This document shows, piece after piece, positions 24,939 through 33,614 of a stretch of 64,000 nucleotides of DNA. The DNA is from G965197715 sp965247615 (GTDB lineage: Bacteria > Chloroflexota > Dehalococcoidia > Lucifugimonadales > UBA1127), in contig OZ252022.1 in NCBI GenBank assembly GCA_965247615.1, positions 2,356,001-2,420,000 on the forward strand. Direction: 5' to 3'. How positions within the stretch are numbered: position 1 is the stretch's first letter; every line of letters begins with the position of its first letter. Below the pieces are notes generated by a model. It had not been told where the DNA came from. It saw only the letters and a list, made by a program, of their open reading frames with translations, and did no database searches. Both the position numbers and the translations under genes were made by a program.

Positions 24939-26963
24939 CTACAGGGCCTTGCTCAGTGTCAGGGGCAACAGCGGGACCGTGGGGTCAAGGGGGTTGCGTG
25001 CCATGGCCGCCGCTACGTAGCGGTCCGCGTCCTCCTCCAAGAGCAGCCCCTCTGCGACCAGGTCCTCCACAGCCCTGGCGATGGCGCGGACGTAGCCCGC
25101 GTGGCTGCCGTACCGCTCTTCGATGGAGAGCCGCGGGTCGCCGCCGGCCTCGCGCTCGGCACTGGTCCGAGGGAAGGGGACGAAGCTGCCGGTCAGGGAC
25201 GCCAGGTCGGCCCCGCCGAAGCCGTTCCTCCGCAGGCTCCAGCCGGTGTGGGTCCCCACCGGGGCCGCGACCTCCGGGGAGCGCAGCCCGCCGGCGTCGT
25301 TGCCGTCGGCGTCCACCTGGGGCACCTGGACCTGGTACTCCTGCCCAGGAACAGGCCTGGGTGGATGCTCAGTAACGACGCCCTGATCGAAGTTGGGGCC
25401 GTAGTCGTAGAGAGGCAGCCGGCTGACCACTTCCGGGAGGTTGAAGCCGGGCACCTGGGGGAACTGGGCCAGAGCGTCCTCGGGCTGCACCATCGTACCG
25501 TCGGCCCGGCGCGGCACGCGGCTCGCGGGCGGGGCCGCGCCGCCGGTTGCCCAGCGGTCCATGAGGGAGAGGGCGGAGCGCAGGAAGGGTCCGTTCGTCA
25601 TGGTGTTGGGGGCCTGCTGGCTGATGTCCTCAGCGGGAGCCATGGCGCCGGCGTGCTGCGCGCTGGCCAGGACGTACATTCGCACCGTATCCGGGATATC
25701 GACGTCGCCGCCGCTGCGCGGGTCCGTGTGGCCCAGGGAGCCATGGCGCTGCCAATACTCGGTGTTGGTGTGGGTATGCATCACCAGGGGGTCCGTGGCG
25801 GGCCGCTTGAGCACACTGTCCAGCCTCTCTGAGAAGGAGTCGGGGATGGGTGAGTAGGCGAAGGGATAGCGCTCCGAGGGCCACTGGTGCTCCTCGTGCT
25901 GGCGGGGGTAGCGCCCCACCTGGGCGAAGCGGGCGTTGGCGAAGAGTCGTCCGCCGCCGGAGACGTGGGGGTAGGCGGCGTCGAAGACGCGCTGCCCAGT
26001 GGAGTCAGCGTTGTAGCCATCGTAGATGAACTGGCGGATGACGCGGGCGCTGAGCGACTGGCCGTAGATGTAGGCCTGCTCAGCGGTGCCGGCCAAGGGA
26101 TTGGGAGTTCCTGCGGCGTCGTCATCGTCGTAACGCAGGAAGGACACGAGGTCTCGGATGCCGGCGATGCCCAGGCCCATGACGCGGGAACCCTCGGTTT
26201 CATAGATGAGCTCGTAGATCCAGCCCGGCTGAAAGCCGCCGTGTACATAGCAGTCAGCGGGCGATGGGGTCACGTGCACCTGGCCGGTGGCCGGGTCGCG
26301 CTCGGCCCTGGCGAAGGCCCACTGGTCCGGCGGAACGGGCTGGCGGTGGTCCAGCTCATGCTCGCGGCGAGTGAAGGAGGCGAGGGCCGTATTCAGGTCC
26401 AGGGCCTCGTACGGCCGGATGTTGGCCGCGCCGCTGAGGGGCATGGAGAGGACGCCGTCCTGCTCCGCGATGAACTCCTGGCGCACCGTGCCGCGCAGGC
26501 GCTTGCCGTCCTCCATGGCCTCCGGAAGCTCAACGGTGAGCAGGCCGCCGCCGGGGACGAGGTCGCCCTGCCAGCCGTGCCAGACCAGCGTGTAGCCCTG
26601 GCGCATGAGGTAGCCGTTGCCCGCCGAGTCCAGAGACGTTGGATCGTTGTCGGCGGGGCCGTCGTTGAAGGCGCGCAGGGCCGTCTTGTTGCCGCGATTG
26701 TTGACGTCGTAGAGAAGCCGGCGATTGCCCCTGCCCAGGTCCACGGGCTTGAGGATGTCCAGGTCGCCGCTGAACTCGACCAGGCCCCGGTCGTTGACCG
26801 GCGCCAGCTCCAAGTCCACCAAGTCCTGATTGCCGGGGTCCTCAGGGTCCAGAGCGAATCTTACCGTGCCCACCAGGCGCTCGTAGGGGCCGGTGTTGGA
26901 GAAAGCGTAGCCATCCGCATACGCGGCCTTGCGTTGGATGTCCAGGCGGACTTCAGTTTTCAT
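24939..26963 (-). CDS. Large alpha/beta hydrolase domain protein (~670 residues)
   Basis: A 674-residue protein of the uncharacterised family with an N-terminal beta-rich region (from KTEVRLDIQRKAAYADG) and a C-terminal alpha/beta hydrolase core. The likely nucleophile elbow is YIYGQSLSARVIRQF near residue 300; later YDYGPNFDQG and GTHTGWSLRR are conserved-looking. These proteins often sit in catabolic loci of alphaproteobacteria and Chloroflexota; no reaction is known to me. ATG 26963 with AGGAGG at 4 bases decides the start; the upstream 45 codons are low complexity. First gene of a two-gene unit with the FAH-family gene. Confidence 0.78.
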   Translation of the reverse strand: MKTEVRLDIQRKAAYADGYAFSNTGPYERLVGTVRFALDPEDPGNQDLVDLELAPVNDRGLVEFSGDLDILKPVDLGRGNRRLLYDVNNRGNKTALRAFNDGPADNDPTSLDSAGNGYLMRQGYTLVWHGWQGDLVPGGGLLTVELPEAMEDGKRLRGTVRQEFIAEQDGVLSMPLSGAANIRPYEALDLNTALASFTRREHELDHRQPVPPDQWAFARAERDPATGQVHVTPSPADCYVHGGFQPGWIYELIYETEGSRVMGLGIAGIRDLVSFLRYDDDDAAGTPNPLAGTAEQAYIYGQSLSARVIRQFIYDGYNADSTGQRVFDAAYPHVSGGGRLFANARFAQVGRYPRQHEEHQWPSERYPFAYSPIPDSFSERLDSVLKRPATDPLVMHTHTNTEYWQRHGSLGHTDPRSGGDVDIPDTVRMYVLASAQHAGAMAPAEDISQQAPNTMTNGPFLRSALSLMDRWATGGAAPPASRVPRRADGTMVQPEDALAQFPQVPGFNLPEVVSRLPLYDYGPNFDQGVVTEHPPRPVPGQEYQVQVPQVDADGNDAGGLRSPEVAAPVGTHTGWSLRRNGFGGADLASLTGSFVPFPRTSAEREAGGDPRLSIEERYGSHAGYVRAIARAVEDLVAEGLLLEEDADRYVAAAMARNPLDPTVPLLPLTLSKAL

Positions 26964-27176
26964 GGCGCCTCCTTGGTGCGCGGCAGGAGCGGCATACGCG
27001 GACCCGCCGCAGGCACGGGGCCAGTATAGAGACGGCCGGGCGCCGTCGCAACCAAGGGGTTGCCTCCAGGCCCCAAAGGATGTACAACGGTCTGACATGA
27101 GCCTTCGTCGTCCTTGGGCAAGCCCGGGAGCGGCGAACGGGGCTCTACCCGGCGAAACTCAACGCATGGAGGAACG

Positions 27177-28292
27177 ATGACTCTCATCCTCAACAACGAC
27201 GACGTGCAGAGCGTGATCACCATGGAGATGACCATGAACGCCCTGGAGGAGGCGTACCAGCAGCTGGCGCGGAGCACTGCGGTATGCCGCCCCAGGGTGG
27301 ACATTCGCATTCCAACCAGGGACGCCGAGAAGACCTACCAGTGGGGCACCATGGAGGGCGGCTCCGCGGAGGCGGGGTACTTTGCCATCCGCATGAAGTC
27401 GGACATCGTCTACGAGACGGAGTACGAGGGCGTCCGCACGCAGGAGAAGTACTGCGTGCAGCCTGGGACCTTCTGCGGCCTGATCCTGCTCATCGACGTG
27501 CAGAACGGCGAGCCCCTAGCCCTGATGAACGACGGCGTCCTGCAGCACACGCGCGTGGGCGCCGACTCCGGCATTGGCGTGAAGTACATGGCTAGGGAGG
27601 ACGCCCAGGTGGTCGGGATGCTGGGGTCCGGCGGCATGGCGCGGAGCCACGCCGCCTCCTTCGCCGTGGCGCGCAACATCCGCAGAATCAAGGTGTTCAG
27701 CCCCACTAAGGAGCACCGGGAGGCATACGCGCGGGAGATTGCGGAGGAGTACGGCATCGACGTGGAGCCCGTGGCAACGCCCCAGGAGGTGTTCACCGGC
27801 GTGGACATCGTGGCAGGGTGCACGGACTCGGTGCGACCGGTGATCTTGGGCGACTGGCTTGAGCCGGGCACCCACGTCACCTGCATCGGCGGCGGGATAG
27901 ACGACGCGGCCAGGGCCCGCTTCGACCGCTCGCTCCGGCTGGGCTCGGCGCCCGCGCCCACGGGTATGCCCGAGTACAGGCTGCACGACGAGAACATCAG
28001 CTACGAGGCCGACCCGCCGCCGGAGCTCACTGGCGTCCGCGCCCCCATAGAGCGGGTCCGGGGCCGGAGCCACGGCGTCGTCGCAGAGGACCGCGCGGTG
28101 TTCCTGGAGGAGCTGCTCAACGGCAGCAAGGAAGGTCGACGCACGCCGCAGGAAGTCACCTACTCGGCGCGGGGCAACATCCAGGGCGCCCAGTTCTTCG
28201 CCGTGGCGGGCAAGGTGTACGAAGCCGCCAAGGCGAAGGGTCTGGGCCACGAGATCCCCACCGAGTGGCTGTTGCAGGACATCAGGGACTGA
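27177..28292 (+). CDS. Ornithine cyclodeaminase / mu-crystallin family protein
   Basis: A 371-residue NAD(P)-binding protein. The N-terminal half has the family dimer fold (LNNDDVQSVITMEMTMNALE); the Rossmann glycine motif is VVGMLGSGGMARSHAASF near residue 145; IVAGCTDSVRPVILGDWLEPGTHVTCIGG is a typical following segment. Family members are ornithine cyclodeaminases, alanine dehydrogenases and ketimine reductases, so the substrate is open. GGAGG 4 bases before ATG 27177 decides the start. The SDR gene follows after 33 bp and is probably cotranscribed. Confidence 0.87.
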   Translation: MTLILNNDDVQSVITMEMTMNALEEAYQQLARSTAVCRPRVDIRIPTRDAEKTYQWGTMEGGSAEAGYFAIRMKSDIVYETEYEGVRTQEKYCVQPGTFCGLILLIDVQNGEPLALMNDGVLQHTRVGADSGIGVKYMAREDAQVVGMLGSGGMARSHAASFAVARNIRRIKVFSPTKEHREAYAREIAEEYGIDVEPVATPQEVFTGVDIVAGCTDSVRPVILGDWLEPGTHVTCIGGGIDDAARARFDRSLRLGSAPAPTGMPEYRLHDENISYEADPPPELTGVRAPIERVRGRSHGVVAEDRAVFLEELLNGSKEGRRTPQEVTYSARGNIQGAQFFAVAGKVYEAAKAKGLGHEIPTEWLLQDIRD

Positions 28293-28325
28293 AGCGCCAA
28301 AGCTCCAAGAGCCGAGGAGGAGAAC

Positions 28326-29126
28326 GTGGACCTAGAGCTCAGCGGGAAGACCGCCGTGGTGACGGGGGGCAGCCGGGGAATTGGCAAGGCATGCGCCCGG
28401 GTCCTAGCCCAGGAGGGGGTGGACATCGCTATCGTCGCGCGGGGGATGGAAGCCCTGGAGGCGACGGCGCAGGAGCTTCAGGCAGAGACGGGGCGCCGTA
28501 TCTTCCCCATCGTCGCGGACACGGGCGATGACGCGTCGGTCAAGGCCATGGTCCAGCAGGCGGCGGAGGCGCTGGGCAGCGTGGACATCCTGGTCAATTG
28601 CGCGGCCCAGGTTGGAGGAACGGGCCCCTCCCAGGCCCTCCAGGACCTGACCCACGACAACATCTGGGCCGACATGAACGTGAAGGTGGTGGGATACCTG
28701 CGCTGCGCCCAAGCTGTTGCGCCCTACATGCAAAAGCGCGGGTGGGGGCGAATCATCAACGTGAGCGGGATGGCTGCCCGCCACGCCACGGGGACCATTG
28801 GCAGCGTGCGCAACGTTTCAGTGGTGGCGCTGACCAAGAACCTGGCCATGGAGCTGGGGCCCCACGGGATCAACGTCACGGTGGTGCACCCCGGCATCAC
28901 ACGCACCGAGCGTACACCGGGCCAGGTTGCCGCTCAGGCCGAGCGGCAGGGGATCACGGAGGAGGAGGTGGAGCGGCGTATGGGGGAGCGGACATCGGTG
29001 CGCCGGATCGTTGACGCCCAGGATATCGCGCACGTGGTGGCCTTCCTAGCCTCGCCGAAGTCCATCGCCATCAACGGCGACGTCATCGCGGCGGGCGGCG
29101 GTCCGGACGACAGCATCTACTACTGA
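28326..29126 (+). CDS. Short-chain dehydrogenase/reductase lacking the Tyr-Lys catalytic pair
   Basis: A 266-residue SDR-fold protein. The cofactor motif TGGSRGIGKA and the NAG-like motif (VNCAAQ) are intact, and the catalytic serine position is in RIINVSGMAARHATG. Where YxxxK should follow, the sequence is IGSVRNVSVVALTK: the tyrosine and lysine positions are Gly/Ser and Asn. It should therefore bind NAD(P) but cannot use the classical mechanism; such variants are recurrent in environmental bacteria. GTG start with GAGGAGGAG upstream. Second gene after the cyclodeaminase-like protein; a strong terminator hairpin follows the stop. Confidence 0.85.
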   Translation: MDLELSGKTAVVTGGSRGIGKACARVLAQEGVDIAIVARGMEALEATAQELQAETGRRIFPIVADTGDDASVKAMVQQAAEALGSVDILVNCAAQVGGTGPSQALQDLTHDNIWADMNVKVVGYLRCAQAVAPYMQKRGWGRIINVSGMAARHATGTIGSVRNVSVVALTKNLAMELGPHGINVTVVHPGITRTERTPGQVAAQAERQGITEEEVERRMGERTSVRRIVDAQDIAHVVAFLASPKSIAINGDVIAAGGGPDDSIYY

Positions 29127-29147
29127 GGCGCACGACAGGAAGCCAGC

Positions 29148-29181
29148 GAGCGGCGAGCCGGAGTGTTCCGGCTCGCCGCTC
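29148..29181. terminator. 15-bp stem terminator hairpin
   Basis: GAGCGGCGAGCCGGA (29148-29162) pairs perfectly with TCCGGCTCGCCGCTC (29167-29181) around a GTGT loop, 22 bp after the SDR stop. There is no T-run, but the stem is very stable and could serve both strands. Confidence 0.7.
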
Positions 29182-29219
29182 CGTGTCAGCGTCTCCGTGC
29201 GGCCTCCGTGGGCGGCGGG

Positions 29220-29396
29220 CTATGCGCTCTCTCTGTCGGCAAGGTTCTCCACGGCGCCGTAGCCCTCGGCCAGGACGGCGCAATGCTTGGCGGCCCGCGG
29301 CCGGGCGACGGGGCGCCAGTGACGGCGCATCAGCTCTCCCATGGGCGTACCGGGGCGAATCTGGGTCAGCCGCTCGTTGTCCTCTATTCGCAGCAT
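29220..29396 (-). pseudogene. Remnant of a Rieske oxygenase N-terminus
   Basis: A 58-codon frame with GGAGGGG 4 bases before its ATG. Residues 1-32 read MLRIEDNERLTQIRPGTP and GELMRRHWRPVAR, closely matching the N-terminus of the Rieske oxygenase at 14318-15595 (TLEQNARLTRVDLGTP, GELMRRYWHPVAA). From about residue 33 the similarity ends and the frame stops at residue 58; the CxH/CxxH cluster motifs are absent. So a second Rieske gene was largely deleted here, with its start site left intact. The remaining C-terminal residues could come from another gene joined by the deletion. Confidence 0.6.
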
Positions 29397-29546
29397 CGAC
29401 CCCCTCCCGCGGTGGGCCTTAACAGCCTCGATGGGCCAAGGCTAGTAGGGGCCGTACCCAGTGTCAACGAGGCCGCTCGACGGGCGAATTGCCGTTGCAT
29501 CCGTTGTGTGCCATAGTGGGGGGCGAGTTGTTACGGAGGTGTTGCT

Positions 29547-30515
29547 GTGCATGCCATTCAGGTCCACGAGACCGGCGGGCCAGAGGTCCTGAAGTACGAA
29601 GAGGTGGCCGACCCTCGCCCCGGACCGGGCCAGGCCCTGATCGAGGTCCAGGCAGTGGGCGTGAACTACACGGACACCAACTCCCGCTCCGGCGTGAACC
29701 CCCCGGCGAGGCTACCCTGGATTCCGGGCATCGAGGCCGCCGGAGTGGTGGCCGAGCTTGGCGAGGGGGTCACCAACGTGGCCGTCGGTGACCTGGTGGC
29801 CTATGCCCAGTCGCCGGCCACCTACGCCGAGAGGGCGGTGGCCCCCGCGGCGCGGCTCGTCCCACTGCCCCCGGGGGTGACCGCGCAGACGGGGGCGGCC
29901 ATCATCCTGCAGGGGATGACGGCGCACGCGCTGGCCTTCGGCGCCTACAACCTGAAGCCCGGCGACAAGGCCCTGGTGCACGCAGGCGCCGGGGGCGTGG
30001 GGCACCTACTCATCCAGATGGCCAAGCGCGCCGGCGCGTACGTCTTCGCCACCGTCGGCACGGGAGAGAAGGCGGAGATGGCCAGGGACGCCGGGGCCGA
30101 CGAGGTCATCCTCTACAGTCAGGAGGACTTTGAGGAGGCCGTCCAGAAGTCCACCGGTGGGGAGGGGGTCAACGTCATCTATGACGCCGTGGGCCAGTCC
30201 ACCTTTGAGAAGGGGTTCAACTGCCTGGCGCCCCTGGGGCACATGCTCCTCTACGGCCAGGCCAGCGGGCCCGTGGCGCCCCTGAACACGCGCGTCCTCA
30301 GCGCGGGCTCTTACTACGTCAGCAGGCCGGGGCTGGGCAACTTCACGCGCACTCGCGGGGAGCTGGAGCAGCGGGCCGGCGACGTGCTGCAGTGGGTGCA
30401 GTCGGGCGAGCTCAAGCTGCACATTCACGCAGTCATGCCGCTGAAGGACGCCCCCGAGGCCCATCGCCAGCTCGGCGGGCGCGAGACGAGCGGCAAGCTG
30501 GTGCTCGCGCCCTAG
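29547..30515 (+). CDS. Zinc-less MDR family quinone oxidoreductase
   Basis: A 322-residue NADPH:quinone-oxidoreductase-type protein. It starts with MHAIQVHETGGPEVLKYEEV, has GVNYTDTNSRSG and WIPGIEAAGVVAELGEGV in the catalytic domain, the cofactor motif HAGAGGVGHLLIQMAK near residue 155, and ends HRQLGGRETSGKLVL. Zinc-binding cysteines of alcohol dehydrogenases are absent, as expected for this class. It reduces quinones or enones with NADPH. GTG start with GGAGG at 7 bases. The dienelactone hydrolase follows on the same strand. Confidence 0.88.
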   Translation: MHAIQVHETGGPEVLKYEEVADPRPGPGQALIEVQAVGVNYTDTNSRSGVNPPARLPWIPGIEAAGVVAELGEGVTNVAVGDLVAYAQSPATYAERAVAPAARLVPLPPGVTAQTGAAIILQGMTAHALAFGAYNLKPGDKALVHAGAGGVGHLLIQMAKRAGAYVFATVGTGEKAEMARDAGADEVILYSQEDFEEAVQKSTGGEGVNVIYDAVGQSTFEKGFNCLAPLGHMLLYGQASGPVAPLNTRVLSAGSYYVSRPGLGNFTRTRGELEQRAGDVLQWVQSGELKLHIHAVMPLKDAPEAHRQLGGRETSGKLVLAP

Positions 30516-30609
30516 CACAGGGCGCGGGCCGGGGGGCTGCGCCCGCCGGTCGGGGGGCCGGCCTACAACGGCAGGGGCGCCACCAACGACATCGAAGGAG
30601 AGTGGTGGT

Positions 30610-31332
30610 ATGGACGAATGGATCGTGTCGCTGCACGCGGGCTACGACAGCGACGGGCACCTCGTGGACGGCTATCTGGCGCGGCCCGCGGATGGGGCGC
30701 CGCGGCCGGGGGTCGTGCTGCTATCGGGCATGTACGGCATCGACTGGTTCCAGCGCCAGATCACGTGCGCCTTTGCCCGGGCGGGCTTCGTGACCGTCTC
30801 TCCGGACCTGCTGGACGGCGCCCACCCTCAGAACAACGCTGAGGCCCTGCTGGGAAAGAACTCGCTGGACCTAGACCTGGCGGTGCGGCAGACGGCAGCC
30901 GCGACGGACTACCTCCGAAAGCTCCCATGGGTTGACGATGAGCAGGGGATTGGCGTAGTGGGGTTCTGCCTCGGCGGGGGACTCGCCCTGCTGGCCCTGG
31001 CGAGGACACAGCAGTTCCGGGCGGGCGTCATCTACCATCACAGCCTCTTTCCCGATCCTCGAGAGCTGGAGCGGATCGACTGCAGGCTGCTGTGCCACTA
31101 CGGCACCGCGGACACCAGCACGCCCAGGGAGGAGGTCGAGGCGTTCCGGGAGACCCTGGAGCGGTACGAGAAGAGCCACGAGATCCACTTCTACGAGGGG
31201 ATGGGGCATTCCTTCATCAAGGGCGCCGAAAGGGACCCGCGCCGCCAGGCTGCTGCGACCGAGTCCCTGGAGCGGAGCTACGCGTTCCTGCGCCGGGAGC
31301 TGGCGCCGCTCGCCGCGGGGGCCGAGGCGTAA
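30610..31332 (+). CDS. Dienelactone hydrolase family protein
   Basis: A 240-residue alpha/beta hydrolase with the dienelactone-hydrolase triad: cysteine nucleophile in GVVGFCLGGG (near residue 123), aspartate in HYGTADTSTP and histidine in GMGHSF. Carboxymethylenebutenolidase opens dienelactones in chlorocatechol-type pathways, but the family also includes esterases of other substrates. The ATG has GGAG and lies about 95 bp behind the quinone oxidoreductase gene. With ring-cleavage and FAH-type genes nearby, an aromatic-derived substrate is plausible but not shown. Confidence 0.85.
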   Translation: MDEWIVSLHAGYDSDGHLVDGYLARPADGAPRPGVVLLSGMYGIDWFQRQITCAFARAGFVTVSPDLLDGAHPQNNAEALLGKNSLDLDLAVRQTAAATDYLRKLPWVDDEQGIGVVGFCLGGGLALLALARTQQFRAGVIYHHSLFPDPRELERIDCRLLCHYGTADTSTPREEVEAFRETLERYEKSHEIHFYEGMGHSFIKGAERDPRRQAAATESLERSYAFLRRELAPLAAGAEA

Positions 31333-31414
31333 ACCAAACTCATCGGCAGTGATAGTCCCCCCTGGCCGTCAACAAGCTCAGGACCGGGGACTGCCACACC
31401 ACTGGCGCTCAGCG

Positions 31415-32326
31415 TTACCCCGTCGACGGGTCGCGCACACGGACCTGCGCGCCTGCCCGCTCCTCCTGAAGCCGCATGGCGACTCGGGAGTCGCTGCCCT
31501 GCCAGCCGCGGTTCATGGCGGCCGTGAGCTCCTGGTACACCAGGTTGGCCATGGCCATGGGGACGCTGTACTCCCGCCCTAGGGCAACGCCAAGGCCCAC
31601 GTCCTTGAAGGCCAGCTGAAGGGCGAACTGGGGCGGGTCGAACTTTCCCTGGAAGACGGTCTCCGGGAAGGTGTGCTGGAACAGTGTGCCGCGCCCGGCG
31701 CTGCCGTTTGCGATGGTCTCCGTCAGGGGCTTGGGGTCGACGCCGGCCTTGACGCCCAGGGTGTAGCACTCGGCGGCGATGGTCTGAATGCCGTACACGA
31801 TGGTGTTGTGCATCAGCTTGCAGATGCTGCCGCAACCGCTGCCGCCGGTGTAGGTCACCTTGTCGCCGATGGCTTCGAGGAGGGGCCGGCATCGCTGGAA
31901 GACATCCTCGCCGCCGCCGACCATCACCGCCAGCCGCCCGGTGCGTGCGCCGATAACGCCGCCGCTGACCGGCGCGTCCAGCATGTGCACACCCTGTTCG
32001 GCGAAGGCGGCGTGCACCTGGCGCACCACGGTGGGCGAGTTGGTGCTGAGGTCGATGTACACGGCGTCCCTGGCGATGCCGGAGAGGATGCCGTCCTCGC
32101 CCAGGGCCACGGCTTCGACCTCCCGCGGCCCCGGCAACGAGGTGAGCACCACGTCGCTGGCTGCCGCCGCCTCCCTGGGCGTATCGGCCCACTGGGCGCC
32201 CATCTCCAGGAAGGGGGTGGCGGCCTCGCGGCGGAGGTCGTGCACCGTCAGCTCGTGTCCGGCCTTCATGACGTTGGCGGCCATACCGCTTCCCATGTTT
32301 CCGAGGCCAATGAATCCAATCTTCAT
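31415..32326 (-). CDS. NAD-binding beta-hydroxyacid dehydrogenase (3-hydroxyisobutyrate dehydrogenase-like)
   Basis: A 303-residue enzyme with the N-terminal Rossmann motif IGFIGLGNMGSGMAANVMKAG, the substrate loop DAPVSGGVIGARTG and the catalytic lysine in GSICKLMHN, followed by an all-helical C-terminal domain. Substrates in the family include 3-hydroxyisobutyrate, tartronate semialdehyde and 6-phosphogluconate. ATG 32326 with GGAGG at 8 bases fixes the start; 42 upstream codons of the frame overlap the protease gene and are rejected. It lies 28 bp after the site-2 protease stop. Confidence 0.87.
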   Translation of the reverse strand: MKIGFIGLGNMGSGMAANVMKAGHELTVHDLRREAATPFLEMGAQWADTPREAAAASDVVLTSLPGPREVEAVALGEDGILSGIARDAVYIDLSTNSPTVVRQVHAAFAEQGVHMLDAPVSGGVIGARTGRLAVMVGGGEDVFQRCRPLLEAIGDKVTYTGGSGCGSICKLMHNTIVYGIQTIAAECYTLGVKAGVDPKPLTETIANGSAGRGTLFQHTFPETVFQGKFDPPQFALQLAFKDVGLGVALGREYSVPMAMANLVYQELTAAMNRGWQGSDSRVAMRLQEERAGAQVRVRDPSTG

Positions 32327-32354
32327 GGTCGCATCCTCCGAAGTCACACGCGCT

Positions 32355-33503
32355 CTAGTCTTGTTGTCCGCGCCCTCGCGAATCGGGTCCGAGGCCAAAC
32401 TCCTGGCTGAATTGGAGATAGTGGATGACGTCCGCCCGGGTGAGGAGTCCAACGACGCGGTTGCCCTGAAGGACCGGGAGCTGGTTCAGCCGCCGAGCAG
32501 CCAGCAGGTCCAGGGCGACGGAAAGGTCGTCGTCCGGGCCAACCACGTACAGGGGGTCTCTCGTCATGATGTCGCCCACGAGAACATGGTCCCACCGGTC
32601 CTGCGAAACGCCTCTGGCATCGGTGACGGACACGATGCCCTCCAGGACCCCGTCGCGCGATACCGGGAGCGCGCGACGCCCCTGGCGCAGGAAGTAGTCC
32701 ATGACCAACTCCCTCACAACGGTGTCCGGCGGGACAGTCACCATGGCGGGGTCCATGACCTGGTCGACCCGGACGCCCCGGAACCTCCCGCGACTGGTGA
32801 GCTCCCGGCGGCTGGCGTCCGCAGCGCTGCTGAGGAACCAGCCGATGAGGGCCATCCAGACGCCGCTCAGGAGGCTTCCGGAGAGGGCGAGCAGCAGGCC
32901 CACGCCAATGAGCAACCAACCGAAGACCTGGCCCACCCTGGCGGCGATGCGGGTCGCACGCGAAAAGCTCTTGGTCTTGGCCCACAGCAGGGAACGCAGC
33001 ACTCGGCCGCCATCCAGGGGGAACCCCGGCAGCAGATTGAAAACGGCCAACATGACGTTGATGAGGGCCAGGTATCTGAAGGTGGCGGCCACGGGCTGGC
33101 CCAGGCTGCCCGCCGACCACAGAAGGAGCAACGAAACGCCTGCTACCAGCAGGCTCGCCAGGGGGCCTACCACCGCCACGACGAATTCGTCCCGGGGCCG
33201 CTCCGCCTCCGCGCCCAGGTTACTCACACCGCCGAATATGAACAGGGTGATGCTGTGGGCCGGGAGCCCTCTAGCGCGGGCGAAGAGGGAGTGGGCGAGC
33301 TCATGCACCAGCACAGAGGTGAAGAGGAGCAGGGACGCGGCAGCAGCGGTGATCCAGTAGGTCGCGGGGCCCCAGCCGGGGTACTGCCGCAGGAAGAGGC
33401 CCGACGCCAGGGACCAGGTGATGAGGAAGAAGGCAAAAAACCAGGTGTAGTGTACGCCGACCTCTATGCCCGCGATGCGACCGAGCTTCAGGGATGCCCT
33501 CAT
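32355..33503 (-). CDS. Site-2 protease family intramembrane metalloprotease with CBS domains
   Basis: A 382-residue M50 family protein. About six hydrophobic segments occupy residues 1-220. The zinc site is formed by HELAH (near residue 67) and the aspartate in NLLPGFPLDGGRV (near residue 162). Two CBS domains follow: MDPAMVTVPPDTVV and MTRDPLYVVGPDDDLSVALDLL with ADVIHYLQ at the end, which usually sense adenosine nucleotides. Members cleave transmembrane regulators such as anti-sigma factors; no substrate is identifiable here. Divergent from the RDD gene, 111 bp apart. Confidence 0.9.
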   Translation of the reverse strand: MRASLKLGRIAGIEVGVHYTWFFAFFLITWSLASGLFLRQYPGWGPATYWITAAAASLLLFTSVLVHELAHSLFARARGLPAHSITLFIFGGVSNLGAEAERPRDEFVVAVVGPLASLLVAGVSLLLLWSAGSLGQPVAATFRYLALINVMLAVFNLLPGFPLDGGRVLRSLLWAKTKSFSRATRIAARVGQVFGWLLIGVGLLLALSGSLLSGVWMALIGWFLSSAADASRRELTSRGRFRGVRVDQVMDPAMVTVPPDTVVRELVMDYFLRQGRRALPVSRDGVLEGIVSVTDARGVSQDRWDHVLVGDIMTRDPLYVVGPDDDLSVALDLLAARRLNQLPVLQGNRVVGLLTRADVIHYLQFSQEFGLGPDSRGRGQQD

Positions 33504-33557
33504 ACGTACACACCACCCTCCTGACCGGCAGCTTCATTGTAGCATTGGCCGGGTAGC

Positions 33558-33586
33558 TTGCGGACCGGAGCCTTGGGCGCTATTAT
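33558..33586 (+). promoter_or_regulatory. Promoter of the RDD protein gene
   Basis: TTGCGG (33558-33563), exactly 17 bp, TATTAT (33581-33586). The predicted start at about 33593 lies downstream of the ATG at 33585, which supports ATG 33615 as the translation start. Confidence 0.5.
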
Positions 33587-33614
33587 GCGGCGTAGCGAGG
33601 TTGACTCAGAAACG

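Noticed and set aside
31860..33524. 554-codon open frame antisense to the site-2 protease
   Set aside because: Mirror frame of two well-supported genes in GC-rich DNA, with glutamine/proline-rich composition and no domain.
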